Assembly: GCF_013249045.1 (NCBI RefSeq)
Contig: NZ_JABRWP010000012.1
Location: 1-64,000 of the forward strand
Direction of reading: 5' to 3'
DNA length: 64,000 bases
Source of the DNA: Winogradskyella eckloniae
GTDB lineage: Bacteria > Bacteroidota > Bacteroidia > Flavobacteriales > Flavobacteriaceae
This document shows, one piece after another, positions 26,131 through 35,930 of the stretch. The translations under genes and the position numbers were made by a program. Positions within the stretch are counted from its first letter, which is position 1. Every line of letters begins with the position of its first letter. The notes under the pieces were generated by a model. It saw only the letters and a list, made by a program, of their open reading frames with translations, made no database searches and was not told where the DNA came from.

Positions 26131-28038
26131 ATGAGTAATTACCACATAAAACATTTAGAAGAATATTATCAAGTTTATAGAAAATCAGTGAGAAATCCTG
26201 AAGTGTTTTGGGAAGAAATAGCAGAAGAACATTTCTTATGGCGAAAAAAATGGGATAAAGTTCTTAGTTGGGATTTTAAAAAACCCAAAGTAAAATGGTT
26301 TGAAGGTGCAGAATTAAACATCACTGAAAATTGTATAGATCGTCACTTATACACAAGAGGAGATAAAACAGCCATTATTTTTGAACCCAATAATAAAGAA
26401 GATGAAGCGGAACATATTACCTATAAGCAATTGCACGAGCGTGTTTGTAGATTCGCAAATGTATTATTAGATAAAGGAATAAAAAAAGGAGATCGCGTAT
26501 GTATTTATCTTCCAATGATTCCAGAATTAGCAATTGCAACATTGGCTTGTGCGCGTATTGGTGCAATTCATTCTGTCGTTTTTGCAGGTTTTTCTTCCAC
26601 AGCATTGGCTACTCGAATAAATGATTCTGAATGTAAAATGGTTATAACAAGTGATGGTTCTTATCGTGGTCCTAAAACAATAGATTTAAAAGGAATTGTA
26701 GATGAGGCCTTAGAAGATTGTACAACCATTGAATCTGTTTTAGTTGCCAAACGCATTAATTCTGATGTTCAAATGAAAGCAGATCGAGATTATTGGTTAC
26801 AACCACTTTTAGATGATGCTTATAGTGATTGTGTGCCAGAAATAATGAAAGCAGAAGATCCCTTGTTTATTTTGTATACATCAGGTTCTACTGGGAAACC
26901 TAAAGGGATGGTGCATACAACTGCAGGCTATATGGTTTATACCGCTTACACATTTAAAAATGTTTTTCAATATACAGAGAATGATGTGTATTGGTGTACC
27001 GCTGATATAGGCTGGATTACAGGACATAGTTATATTGTTTATGGCCCATTGTGTAATGGTGCAACAACGGTAATGTTTGAAGGTGTACCAAGCTATCCAG
27101 ATTTTGGTCGATTTTGGGAGATAGTTGAAAAGCATAAAGTCAATCAGTTTTATACAGCTCCAACGGCCATAAGAGCACTCGCAAAAGAAGGTATTGATCA
27201 TTTAGAAAAGCACAATTTATCTTCTATAAAAGTATTAGGTACTGTAGGCGAACCTATAAATGAAGAAGCTTGGCATTGGTACGATGATAATGTAGGGAAG
27301 AAGAAAGCACCTATCGTTGATACCTGGTGGCAAACTGAAACAGGAGGTATTATGATTTCTCCAATAGCGTTTGCGACACCTACAAAACCAACTTATGCAA
27401 CCTTACCTTTTATAGGCGTGCAGCCTGCTTTGATGGATGAAAAAGGTACAGAGATAAAAGGCAACCAAGTAGATGGTAGGCTTTGTATTAAATTTCCTTG
27501 GCCAAGTATGGCTAGAACCATTTGGGGAAATCATCAGCGTTATAAAGAGACCTATTTTTCGGCATATGACAATATGTATTTTACTGGTGATGGCGCTTTA
27601 AGAGATGAAGTTGGTTATTATAGAATAACTGGTAGAGTAGATGATGTTATTATTGTTTCTGGTCATAATTTAGGAACGGCTCCCATTGAAGATGCCATTA
27701 ACGAACATCCTGCCGTTGCAGAAAGTGCGATAGTTGGTTTTCCGCATGACGTTAAAGGCAATGCCTTGTATGGTTATGTGACATTAAAAGAAACTGGCGA
27801 AAGCAGAAATCACGATAACCTTCGTAAGGAAATTAACCAATTAATTACCGAGCAAATAGGACCCATTGCGAAGCTAAATAAAATTCAGTTTACAAACGGA
27901 TTACCTAAAACAAGAAGTGGGAAAATTATGCGACGTATTCTTAGAAAAATTGCATGTAATGAAACGGATCAATTAGGCGATACAAGCACATTGTTAAATC
28001 CAGAAGTTGTTCAAGATATTATGGATAATGTTTTGTAA
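26131..28038 (+). CDS. acs: Acetyl-CoA synthetase
   Basis: 635 residues, an ANL-superfamily adenylating enzyme that turns acetate, ATP and CoA into acetyl-CoA. The phosphate-binding motif is YTSGSTGKPKGMVHT, the acyl pocket has DTWWQTETGG, and the hinge and C-terminal domain follow with GRVDDVIIVSGHNLGTAPIE. The C-terminal PKTRSGKIMRRILRK contains Lys598, the residue acetylated by Pat-type enzymes for control. It sits downstream of aldehyde dehydrogenase and DUF779, so acetate made from acetaldehyde is captured as acetyl-CoA. Confidence 0.96.
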   Translation: MSNYHIKHLEEYYQVYRKSVRNPEVFWEEIAEEHFLWRKKWDKVLSWDFKKPKVKWFEGAELNITENCIDRHLYTRGDKTAIIFEPNNKEDEAEHITYKQLHERVCRFANVLLDKGIKKGDRVCIYLPMIPELAIATLACARIGAIHSVVFAGFSSTALATRINDSECKMVITSDGSYRGPKTIDLKGIVDEALEDCTTIESVLVAKRINSDVQMKADRDYWLQPLLDDAYSDCVPEIMKAEDPLFILYTSGSTGKPKGMVHTTAGYMVYTAYTFKNVFQYTENDVYWCTADIGWITGHSYIVYGPLCNGATTVMFEGVPSYPDFGRFWEIVEKHKVNQFYTAPTAIRALAKEGIDHLEKHNLSSIKVLGTVGEPINEEAWHWYDDNVGKKKAPIVDTWWQTETGGIMISPIAFATPTKPTYATLPFIGVQPALMDEKGTEIKGNQVDGRLCIKFPWPSMARTIWGNHQRYKETYFSAYDNMYFTGDGALRDEVGYYRITGRVDDVIIVSGHNLGTAPIEDAINEHPAVAESAIVGFPHDVKGNALYGYVTLKETGESRNHDNLRKEINQLITEQIGPIAKLNKIQFTNGLPKTRSGKIMRRILRKIACNETDQLGDTSTLLNPEVVQDIMDNVL

Positions 28039-28125
28039 ATAACGTTTTAGATAAAAAAGATAGGTAGTAGTCCAAATACTACATTTTACTCGTACATATT
28101 ACAAGCCAAAAAAACAGCAGGTATT

Positions 28126-29595
28126 ATGAAGTTACATCTACTTATCTTTTTTTCAGTATTCTTTTTTACTAATTATGCGCAAGATTTATCTCAAGGTTAT
28201 ATTGCAAATGATCTGGCGACGCATGCTATGCAACCGTTAGATAAACCAGATTACCTTTCAGGTGTAACAGATCCTTCTTTTCCAAGTACCACTATTGTAA
28301 GAATTTCTGATGCCGCTCCAGGAGGCTATATTACGCCAATGTATAGTACAATCCAAGCCTGGAATGCCAATGAAAGCTTGTTAATTTTATATTCTAATGC
28401 AAATGGTCATCAACTTTTAAACGGTACGGATTATACCTTAATTAGAAATTTAACAGACGTTTCACCAGATGATATAGAAACCATTATTTGGCATTTTACC
28501 AACCCAGAATTGTTGTATTATCATGAAAATTCTACAGACGATTTTATTGAATACAATGCCGTAACACAAACAAAAACTACACTATTTAACTTCAATACAA
28601 TTTCTGGATGTAATGAGGGCATATCGTTAGGTAATAACATACAAATGATGTCGTGGGATAGCGATGTTGTTGGATTTAGATGTGGTAATTCTTCAGTGTA
28701 CTATTATAGAATTTCTACAAGCACATTAACAGAGTTTAATATTTCAGATGTTGCGTACACCGCACCAATGCCATTTCCAAGTGGTAATTTGTTTTTTCAT
28801 CAAGGCAACGTTTATGATATTAATGGAGATTTTGTGAGGTCATTTAATGTCAGTGGTCTAGAACATTCTTGTTTAGGAAAACTAAGTAATGGTGATGATG
28901 CCTATTTTGCTATTGGATTTGAAGTCGGACCAAATGGAGGATGTCAAGGAACTCTTGTGGCACATAATGCTACTAACGGAAATTGTTTTCCGGTAACGCC
29001 AACATCAGATTATGGTTATCCGCAATCTGGTACACATATTTCATCCTTAGCACATAAAAACACTGAAGGTGGTTGGGTTGCTGTAAGTATGATGGGTTAT
29101 GACTTAGATGGACAAGACTTACTAGATCAAGAACTGTTTATTGCTAAAGTAAACGAAAATGATGCTAACGTTTATCGTGTTGCTCATCATAGATCTGATG
29201 AAGAAGACGTAGACTACTTTGGAGAGCCTCACGTTACCATCAGTCCTAGCGGAACACGTTTGTTATTTGGGTCGGATTGGAGTGGAGTAGAAGATGGTGT
29301 TTCTGTAGATAGTTATGTCGCTGAGTTAAATGCTTATACGTTGTCTCAATCTAATTATAGTTATGAATCTGTTTCAATTTATCCCAACCCAGTAAACGAT
29401 GAGTTATCCATAAAACCTAGTCATTTCATATTAAACAGTTATAGAATTTACAATATACTTGGTGAAGATATATTAAGTTCAGATTCTGTTTTAGACAATG
29501 CTATTAATGTAGAAAATTTAAGACGTGGTATTTATTTTATACAATTAAATACACAAAATGAAAATCAGGTGTTGTTAAAATTTATAAAGCAATAA
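28126..29595 (+). CDS. Secreted protein with type IX sorting domain
   Basis: 489 residues. Signal peptide at 1-18 (LLIFFSVFFFTNYAQ). Residues about 30-400 form repeated beta-blades with VSPDDIETIIWHFTNPELLY, QMMSWDSDVVGFRCGN and VTISPSGTRLLFGSDWSG, compatible with a TolB/WD40-like beta-propeller. The last 75 residues are a type A T9SS sorting domain: SVSIYPNPVNDELSI, YRIYNILGEDI and NLRRGIYFIQL. The product is exported through the outer membrane and attached or released. No catalytic residues recognised. Starts 87 bases after acs; co-transcription is uncertain. Confidence 0.88.
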   Translation: MKLHLLIFFSVFFFTNYAQDLSQGYIANDLATHAMQPLDKPDYLSGVTDPSFPSTTIVRISDAAPGGYITPMYSTIQAWNANESLLILYSNANGHQLLNGTDYTLIRNLTDVSPDDIETIIWHFTNPELLYYHENSTDDFIEYNAVTQTKTTLFNFNTISGCNEGISLGNNIQMMSWDSDVVGFRCGNSSVYYYRISTSTLTEFNISDVAYTAPMPFPSGNLFFHQGNVYDINGDFVRSFNVSGLEHSCLGKLSNGDDAYFAIGFEVGPNGGCQGTLVAHNATNGNCFPVTPTSDYGYPQSGTHISSLAHKNTEGGWVAVSMMGYDLDGQDLLDQELFIAKVNENDANVYRVAHHRSDEEDVDYFGEPHVTISPSGTRLLFGSDWSGVEDGVSVDSYVAELNAYTLSQSNYSYESVSIYPNPVNDELSIKPSHFILNSYRIYNILGEDILSSDSVLDNAINVENLRRGIYFIQLNTQNENQVLLKFIKQ

Positions 29596-29606
29596 TTCAT
29601 AGTTCA

Positions 29607-29774
29607 CTACGATGAGTTAGAAGCATCGTTCTTTGCTTTTGCTTTTTCAATAATTGCTCTTAATCTTGCCTTTCGTTCTGCATCTTTTGATTTAATTTTA
29701 TTCTTTTTCTGAGCAATAAGTTTACTATGTTTCGCCTTGTTATTGGTGTTTTTTTCTTTACCCTTTTTTGCCAT
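29607..29774 (-). CDS. Small lysine-rich basic protein
   Basis: 55 residues from the ATG at 29774; a TTG at 29816 would add 14 residues but overlaps the next gene's upstream region. Composition is dominated by Lys, Ala, Asn and Arg (KKGKEKNTNNKAKHSK, then AERKARLRAIIEKAKAKN), predicted as one long helix. It may bind RNA or DNA by charge. I think similar small proteins occur in other Flavobacteria, but that is memory rather than evidence. Convergent with the T9SS cargo gene and divergent from the HAD gene. Confidence 0.6.
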   Translation of the reverse strand: MAKKGKEKNTNNKAKHSKLIAQKKNKIKSKDAERKARLRAIIEKAKAKNDASNSS

Positions 29775-29857
29775 TATAGATTTTTCTTTAATAATGAAAT
29801 TTCTCGTTGCACTCAAAAAGACACTTTACTATCTTCGTGGCTAAATTAATATATTTT

Positions 29858-30517
29858 ATGCTCAAAGCTGTATTATTCGACATGGACGGTGTTATTGTAG
29901 ACACAGAACCTTTACATCGTAAAGCGTATTTTCAAATGTTTAACGATGTTAATATAGACGTTGATGAAACGCTTTATGAATCATTTACAGGACAGTCTAC
30001 CATTAATATTTGTAAGCGCTTGGTAGATCATTTTAATTGTGATACATCACCAGAGAATTTGGTTAAGATAAAACGCAAACATTTTAAGTTTTTGTTTGAA
30101 CACGATTCTAGTTTAGTCTTAATTGATGGTGTTTTAGATCGTATAAAAGATTATTATGTCAATGGCGTGAAATTGGTTGTGGCATCTTCGGCATCCATGC
30201 CAAATATAGAGCGTATATTCAATCGATTTGATTTAAATCCATATTTTATGGGAAAATTTAGTGGCGCAGATTTAGAAAAATCAAAACCACATCCCGAAAT
30301 ATTTTTAAAAGCAGCCCAACATACAAAATGTGAAAAATCTGAATGTATGGTTATAGAAGACTCTACGAATGGTATACAAGCCGCACATGCTGCAGGTATT
30401 TTTTGTGCAGGATTTAAAAGTGAACATTCATCTGGTCAAGATTATACATTGGCTAACATTGTAGTCTCTAGTTTTGAAGAGTTGTCTTTCGATAAACAAA
30501 AAATATTTTTCAAATAA
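29858..30517 (+). CDS. HAD-superfamily hydrolase, beta-phosphoglucomutase-like
   Basis: 219 residues from the ATG at 29858; an in-frame TTG at 29807 would add 17 residues with no family counterpart. Motif I is LFDMDGVIVDTEP (Asp8, Asp10), motif II VVASSASM, motif III Lys in EKSKPHPEIF, motif IV IEDSTNGIQAA. A helical cap of about 60 residues follows motif I. This is the subfamily I pattern of beta-phosphoglucomutase and phosphatases for sugar phosphates; it cannot be narrowed further. Single gene. Confidence 0.9.
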   Translation: MLKAVLFDMDGVIVDTEPLHRKAYFQMFNDVNIDVDETLYESFTGQSTINICKRLVDHFNCDTSPENLVKIKRKHFKFLFEHDSSLVLIDGVLDRIKDYYVNGVKLVVASSASMPNIERIFNRFDLNPYFMGKFSGADLEKSKPHPEIFLKAAQHTKCEKSECMVIEDSTNGIQAAHAAGIFCAGFKSEHSSGQDYTLANIVVSSFEELSFDKQKIFFK

Positions 30518-30623
30518 TTGAAGTTATTGGTGCAATGTGAGTGCGGGATTTTAACAAAAAATTAAATATTCATTTCTGATTAATTCTATATCTTGTTGAA
30601 ATTCAAACTAATCAATTATAATC

Positions 30624-33215
30624 ATGAGTATCAAAAGACGAACTGTCTATAGAATTTTTTCTATAGCCTTAGTTGTTGGAGCTTTTATGGCACCACAAAA
30701 TGTAGAAGCCCAAAAGAAAAAGAAGAAGAAAAAAGATAAAACGGAAGCACCTGCGCCTAAACCTAAATCAAAAAAGAAATCAATTAAAGATCTTACTAAA
30801 TCTAGTGAAAAGATTGATGGACTATTTACAATGTATCGCGATACAATAACTGGTGCATTGCAAATGGTAATTAGTGAAGAGCATTTAAATAAAGATTATA
30901 TACATTTTAATCAGATCTCAAATGGTGTTGTAGATGCAGGTCGCTTTAGAGGTGCTTATGGAGGTTCTAAAATTTTTAGAGTAAAAAAGTTTTATAACAA
31001 AATAGAATTTGTGACTCAAAACACATCTTTTTATTTCGATCCAGAGAATGCGATTTCAAAATCTAAAGATGCCAATACAAGTGAAGGCATTATGGCAACG
31101 GTAAAAGTTGAAGCACATGATGAAAAGGAAGGGTTATATTTAATTAAAGCAGATGGCTTATTTTTAAAAGAAACATTATCACAGATAAAACCACCTCGAT
31201 TTCCTGGCTCGAGTCCTATGGCTTTTAAGCTTGGAAACTTAGATAAAACGAAATCAAAAATAAATAGTATCAGAAACTATGAAGACAATACCAATCTAGA
31301 AGTTGAGTATGTATATTCTAGTCCTTCTGTATTAAATGGAGGCTCTCAAGCGGTAACTGATGGAAGAAACGTAAGTATTAAGGTCTTTCATAGTTTTATA
31401 GCGATGCCAGAAAATGATTATGAGCCATTAATAGATGATCCTAGAGTCGGTTATTTTACAACGCAAGTTAATGACCAGACGGCAACACATTCTACACCAT
31501 ATAAAGATTTAGTGCATCGCTGGAATTTAGTTAAAAAAGATCCTAATGCGGCAATTTCAGAACCTGTGAAGCCAATAACTTGGTGGATGGAGAATTCAAC
31601 ACCAATAGAATGGAGAGAAACTATTACTCAAGGCGTACTGGAGTGGAATAAAGCTTTTGAAAAAGCAGGATTTAAAAATGCTATGGTCGTAAAATTACAG
31701 CCAGATGATGCCGATTGGGACGCTGGAGATATTAATTACAATGTATTACGTTGGACCTCGTCTCCAAACCCACCTTTTGGAGGTTATGGACCAAGTTTTG
31801 TGAATCCTAGAACAGGAGAGATTATAGGTGCTGATATCATGCTAGAATATGTGCATTTTACCAACCGTGTGTTCTACGACCAGTTATTTGATCTCGCAAA
31901 AGCAGATGTAGAGTTTGATGCTTCAGACTATTTAAAAAAGAATAAGGTCTTATGTTCTTTTGGGCATGTAATGCATGAAAACACAATGTTTGGTCAGACT
32001 GTATTGGAAGCTGCTGGAAGTTCAGATATTGAAATGGAACGTATGAAAAAAGAGGCCATGTTAGCATTAATTATGCATGAAGTAGGCCATACCTTAGGAT
32101 TGAATCATAATATGAAAGCGAGTCAGTTATTTTCGCCAGAGCAGCTAGCTGATAAAGATTTTATTGAAGGAAAATGTTTAACAGGTTCTGTTATGGATTA
32201 TGCAGGTATAAACCTAACGAACAACAAAGCCAATCAAGGCCAGTTTTATGATACGTCTGTTGGACCATATGATGTTTGGGCTATTCAGTTTGGTTATACA
32301 CCATTTAAAACAGAAGCAGAAAAAGTGGCTTTGCTAAACCGTTCTACAGAACCAGAATTAATTTTTGGTAACGATGCAGATGATATGCGTGCTCCTGGTA
32401 AGGCTATTGACCCAAGAGTAATGATTGGCGATTTATCTAATGACCAAATAGGGTATTCAATTAATAGAATAAAACTAGTGGACAGTATGATGAGTAACAT
32501 AAAAGCCAAGTTTGCCAAAGAAGGAGAATCTTATCAAGAATTAAGACGTGCGTATTATATTTTGAGTAGTCAGCGTGCAACGGCAGTTAATGTTATTTCT
32601 AGATTTATTGGAGGTGTTTATGTAGAGCGTTCAATGATTGGTCAAGATGGTGGAAAGCAACCTTATACACCAGTTAGTTTGGTTGACCAAAAGCGAGCAA
32701 TGAATGCTTTAAAGACCTATGCGTTTGCGCCAGATGCTTTTAATGCGCCAAACGATTTATATAATTATTTGGCACTGCAACGTAGAGGTTATAATTTCTT
32801 TAGAGGTCCTGAAGACCCAAAAATTCATTCGCAGGTATTAACGTATCAACGTAATGTATTACGACATATTTTGCATAGTAATACTTTGCAAAGAATCTCT
32901 GATAGTGAATTATACGGAAATAAGTATGCATTGTCAAAATATATGACAGATTTAAATGCTGCCATTTTTAAATCTGATATCTATGGTAACGTAAATTCTT
33001 TTAGACAAAATTTACAAATAGCTTATACAGATATGTTAATAGCAATGTTAACAGGTAAGCAAAGTAGTAGATATACTAATACAGCTAAATCCATGGCCTT
33101 GTATAATTTAAAACAAATTAGAAATATGGCTGCACCAAATGGAAATGTTTCTAGTAAAGCTCACAAACAACATTTACGTACATTAATAGATAATGCGCTT
33201 AAAGAAGTGAAATGA
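30624..33215 (+). CDS. Exported zinc-dependent metalloprotease (DUF5117/DUF5118 type)
   Basis: 863 residues. Signal peptide at about 1-29, followed at once by a lysine run and a Lys/Pro/Ala linker to about residue 60. Domain order: DUF5118-like start (SSEKIDGLFTMYRDTITGAL), DUF5117-like domain to about 300, then a metzincin-type catalytic domain with HEVGHTLGLNH at 485-495 (His485, Glu486, His489, His495) and SVMDYA (the Met-turn region). The C-terminal 250 residues are helical. Large proteases of this group are common in Bacteroidota and are thought to act on peptides outside the inner membrane. No T9SS tail is visible. Confidence 0.9.
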   Translation: MSIKRRTVYRIFSIALVVGAFMAPQNVEAQKKKKKKKDKTEAPAPKPKSKKKSIKDLTKSSEKIDGLFTMYRDTITGALQMVISEEHLNKDYIHFNQISNGVVDAGRFRGAYGGSKIFRVKKFYNKIEFVTQNTSFYFDPENAISKSKDANTSEGIMATVKVEAHDEKEGLYLIKADGLFLKETLSQIKPPRFPGSSPMAFKLGNLDKTKSKINSIRNYEDNTNLEVEYVYSSPSVLNGGSQAVTDGRNVSIKVFHSFIAMPENDYEPLIDDPRVGYFTTQVNDQTATHSTPYKDLVHRWNLVKKDPNAAISEPVKPITWWMENSTPIEWRETITQGVLEWNKAFEKAGFKNAMVVKLQPDDADWDAGDINYNVLRWTSSPNPPFGGYGPSFVNPRTGEIIGADIMLEYVHFTNRVFYDQLFDLAKADVEFDASDYLKKNKVLCSFGHVMHENTMFGQTVLEAAGSSDIEMERMKKEAMLALIMHEVGHTLGLNHNMKASQLFSPEQLADKDFIEGKCLTGSVMDYAGINLTNNKANQGQFYDTSVGPYDVWAIQFGYTPFKTEAEKVALLNRSTEPELIFGNDADDMRAPGKAIDPRVMIGDLSNDQIGYSINRIKLVDSMMSNIKAKFAKEGESYQELRRAYYILSSQRATAVNVISRFIGGVYVERSMIGQDGGKQPYTPVSLVDQKRAMNALKTYAFAPDAFNAPNDLYNYLALQRRGYNFFRGPEDPKIHSQVLTYQRNVLRHILHSNTLQRISDSELYGNKYALSKYMTDLNAAIFKSDIYGNVNSFRQNLQIAYTDMLIAMLTGKQSSRYTNTAKSMALYNLKQIRNMAAPNGNVSSKAHKQHLRTLIDNALKEVK

Positions 33216-33233
33216 TAATAAGGTATTAATAAT

Positions 33234-33270
33234 AAAAAAGGTGCAAATATATATTTGCACCTTTTTTTAT
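33234..33270. terminator. Bidirectional rho-independent terminator
   Basis: Perfect palindrome GGTGCAAATATATATTTGCACC region (33240-33261), with A6 on the left and T7 on the right. It lies between the convergent metalloprotease and TonB-type receptor genes. Confidence 0.9.
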
Positions 33271-33291
33271 GGCCTTAAAGACGTCTTGCGT

Positions 33292-35796
33292 TTAGCCTTC
33301 AAAATCGATATCATCGCCTCCATCAGAATTTCTTCCAGAACGTTCACGTTTATTTAATTGTTGATTAAACCTGTAGGTAAATGATAAATTTATTTGTCTT
33401 TGGCGTCGTTGGTATTCGTTATAACGGCTAAAGAAATCTGTAGTTGTTGTTGCTACATATTTTCTAGAATTAAATAAATCTCTAACATTTAGAGCAATCG
33501 TAGCTTTGTTTTTAAGTAATTCCTTACTAAACGCTAAGTCTAAAGAAAAAATACCTTCTACATCAGTCTGAGCTTCTTGTCTTGGTCCTCTATAAAATGC
33601 ACTAGTTTGCCAATCGATTGCTAGAGGTAGTGTTACTTTAGAACTAAAACGTGCAAACCAACTTGTGTTTTTAGCACTATAATCTATGCCGTTAAAATCG
33701 CCTTCAGTTTCAAACTGAAAGAAATTAAAACTAGTATTTAAGCGTAACCATTTTGCAGGACTATATAAAGCGCCAAGCTCTGTACCTATACGTATGTTTG
33801 AGGATAAGTTTATTGGTATGGTTCTAATAATATCAATACCATCTGTAGTTTGGGTACCAGTGTTTTCTTGAATTCTTTCAAAGGCATCAGTTTCATATTG
33901 ATAATACACTGATGAGGTTAAGGTAAATTTCTCCCATCGTTTTAAATAGCCTAAATCAAAAGTACTAGAAAACGCAGGATTTAAATCTGGATTTCCTTGC
34001 CATATATTTGTTCTACTAGATCGTGAAGGAAATGGATTTATGTATCTGCCTCGCGGACGATTAATTCTACGATTAAATCCTAAAGTAATACTTTCTTCAA
34101 TATCGGAGTCCGCTTTATTAAGATTATAAATTAAGTTTACTGTTGGAAATAGACCTAAATAATTTTTATCAAAATCTAATTCATCTTCATCGATAGCATC
34201 AGTGTGTGATTCTATTTTTCCTTTTAACTGCGTGTGTTCTAATCTTAAACCAAGTAAAAAGGAAAATTTACCAAATTTGGTTCCATATTGGCTATAAAGC
34301 GCATTGACGTTTTCTGTATAATCAAAAATGTTTGATACGTCTTCATTTAATAAAAATTCGCCTGTGGTAATATCTTCTTGTAATAATTCGTAATCTGTAT
34401 TACTGTTTTTAAAATTTCCACGATAACCAGCTTCGAATCGAGAATGATCTCCTAAGGGTAAAACATAATCGGTTTGAAACAAATATTCCTTTTGCTTTTC
34501 ATCTGTAAATTCTTGTTCTATTTGAAAAGCTTCAGGATCTGTTTGATCTGTGAATACATAGTCTTCATTTAAATAGGTGTAACCTTCTTCTTCGTCATTT
34601 TCATATTGAAAATCTATGGTCAGCTTATGATCTCTATCGTCTCCAAATTGTTTCTGATAATTAAGAGCAATTTGGTAGCCATTATCCTTTTCTGTTTCTC
34701 TTTCTCTTCTAAGTGTGTTTTCTACAATGACATTATTATTAATACGCTCACTTGCATTTAGTGCTACATCTGCGTCATTTCCAAAATTATAAAATAAACT
34801 TCCGGTTAGTGATGAAGATTCATTTAAAAAATACTCCATACCAAGATTCGTATTGTAATTTCTGCTTAAACGATCTTCGTCTTTACTTTCTATGATACGT
34901 CTATATTCGGGCTCTACGGTTACACCATTTTCTATATCATCAAAGTAGTCTACATCTATAAACGTGGTTCCTGGTGAATTAGAATAGCGCCAGCCAAAAT
35001 TAGAAAACAGATTGTAGTTTTTTGTTCTATAATTTAATGCTGCTGATACACCTGCATTGTCTGGGTTACCCGCTGTTAAAGTTAAAGAGCCATTAAACCC
35101 TAAGGTTTCCTTTTGTCTTAATATAATATTTAATATGCCTGCTGTTCCCTCGGCATCATATCTGGCTGATGGTGATGTAATCACTTCTACGCGTTCTATT
35201 GCTTCTGCAGGTAATTGACTTAATACATTACTATCACCAAAACCTGCCATAGCAGAGGGTTTGCCATTAATTAGAATACGTACGTTTTCATTACCTCGTA
35301 AACTTATAGCACCTTCTACATCTACGGTTACCGAAGGTACGTTGTTAAGTGCATCACTTACAGTACCACCTGCTGTTGTTAAATCTTTACCAATGTTATA
35401 AACTTTTTTGTCTAGTTTAATTTCTACGGTTGTACGTTCGGCCACAACCATAACTTCATCTAAAGATTCTTCATCTAAGGCTAAGCTTATGGTGCCTAAA
35501 TTAATATCACTTGTTAATGTTTTTTCAGGAAAAGTTTTTGTCTGATAGGAAATGTATTCTACTGAAATGACGTAAGTTCCGGATGGTACTTCTACTTTAA
35601 ATTTACCTTTAGTGTCGGTAATTCCACCTGTAATAATTTTGTTGTCAGATTTTGTTTTAATAACAACGGTTGCATATTCTAAAGGAATATTGGAACCTTC
35701 TTCTACAACAATGCCCTCAATTTTTATATCTTTTTGTGCAAAAGAAAATGAGATGGTAAAAATTAAAAATAGAGAAGCGAAAAAACTTAATTTCAT
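33292..35796 (-). CDS. TonB-type outer-membrane receptor with carboxypeptidase-like N-domain
   Basis: 834 residues. Signal peptide at 1-20 (LFLIFTISFSFAQ). Residues about 22-110 are a CarboxypepD_reg-like beta-sandwich (IKIEGIVVEEGSNIPLEYAT). About 120-230 is the plug (LRGNENVRILINGKPSAM, RVEVITSPSARYDAEGTAG). The rest is a 22-strand-type outer_membrane barrel of the OMP_b-brl_3 kind, ending in INLSFTYRFNQQLNKR and an acidic/Asp-Gly tail. No SusD-like partner is adjacent, so a glycan SusCD role is not supported; metal, peptide or signalling receptor is possible. A 7-base word repeated three times fills its 5' leader. Confidence 0.9.
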   Translation of the reverse strand: MKLSFFASLFLIFTISFSFAQKDIKIEGIVVEEGSNIPLEYATVVIKTKSDNKIITGGITDTKGKFKVEVPSGTYVISVEYISYQTKTFPEKTLTSDINLGTISLALDEESLDEVMVVAERTTVEIKLDKKVYNIGKDLTTAGGTVSDALNNVPSVTVDVEGAISLRGNENVRILINGKPSAMAGFGDSNVLSQLPAEAIERVEVITSPSARYDAEGTAGILNIILRQKETLGFNGSLTLTAGNPDNAGVSAALNYRTKNYNLFSNFGWRYSNSPGTTFIDVDYFDDIENGVTVEPEYRRIIESKDEDRLSRNYNTNLGMEYFLNESSSLTGSLFYNFGNDADVALNASERINNNVIVENTLRRERETEKDNGYQIALNYQKQFGDDRDHKLTIDFQYENDEEEGYTYLNEDYVFTDQTDPEAFQIEQEFTDEKQKEYLFQTDYVLPLGDHSRFEAGYRGNFKNSNTDYELLQEDITTGEFLLNEDVSNIFDYTENVNALYSQYGTKFGKFSFLLGLRLEHTQLKGKIESHTDAIDEDELDFDKNYLGLFPTVNLIYNLNKADSDIEESITLGFNRRINRPRGRYINPFPSRSSRTNIWQGNPDLNPAFSSTFDLGYLKRWEKFTLTSSVYYQYETDAFERIQENTGTQTTDGIDIIRTIPINLSSNIRIGTELGALYSPAKWLRLNTSFNFFQFETEGDFNGIDYSAKNTSWFARFSSKVTLPLAIDWQTSAFYRGPRQEAQTDVEGIFSLDLAFSKELLKNKATIALNVRDLFNSRKYVATTTTDFFSRYNEYQRRQRQINLSFTYRFNQQLNKRERSGRNSDGGDDIDFEG

Positions 35797-35803
35797 TACA
35801 AAT

Positions 35804-35824
35804 GGTTAAAGGTTAAAGGTTAAA
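35804..35824. repeat. Three tandem copies of GGTTAAA (TTTAACC on the coding strand)
   Basis: Exact 7-base unit repeated three times, 8 bases upstream of the receptor ATG at 35796. It makes up most of the short 5' leader expected from the -7 box at 35839-35846. Confidence 0.9.
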
Positions 35825-35838
35825 GTTACTTAGACTCG

Positions 35839-35846
35839 CAAAAATA
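35839..35846 (-). promoter_or_regulatory. -7 box TATTTTTG of the TonB-type receptor gene
   Basis: Perfect TAnnTTTG, 43 bases upstream of the start codon. Transcription would begin near 35832, just before the TTTAACC repeats. Confidence 0.55.
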
Positions 35847-35930
35847 CCTTTAGTTCAATTGTAATAGGTTAATCTTTTGTTAAAGCAATTCTACAAAAAA
35901 CCTAGTTGTCATTTTAAGGATCAATAACGG

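Noticed and set aside
33292..35796. SusC-type glycan importer of a polysaccharide utilisation locus
   Set aside because: No SusD-like lipoprotein or glycoside hydrolase is adjacent; the domain make-up fits the general OMP_b-brl_3 receptors.
35804..35824. CRISPR-like or telomere-like repeat
   Set aside because: Only three units of 7 bases without spacers; a simple tandem repeat.
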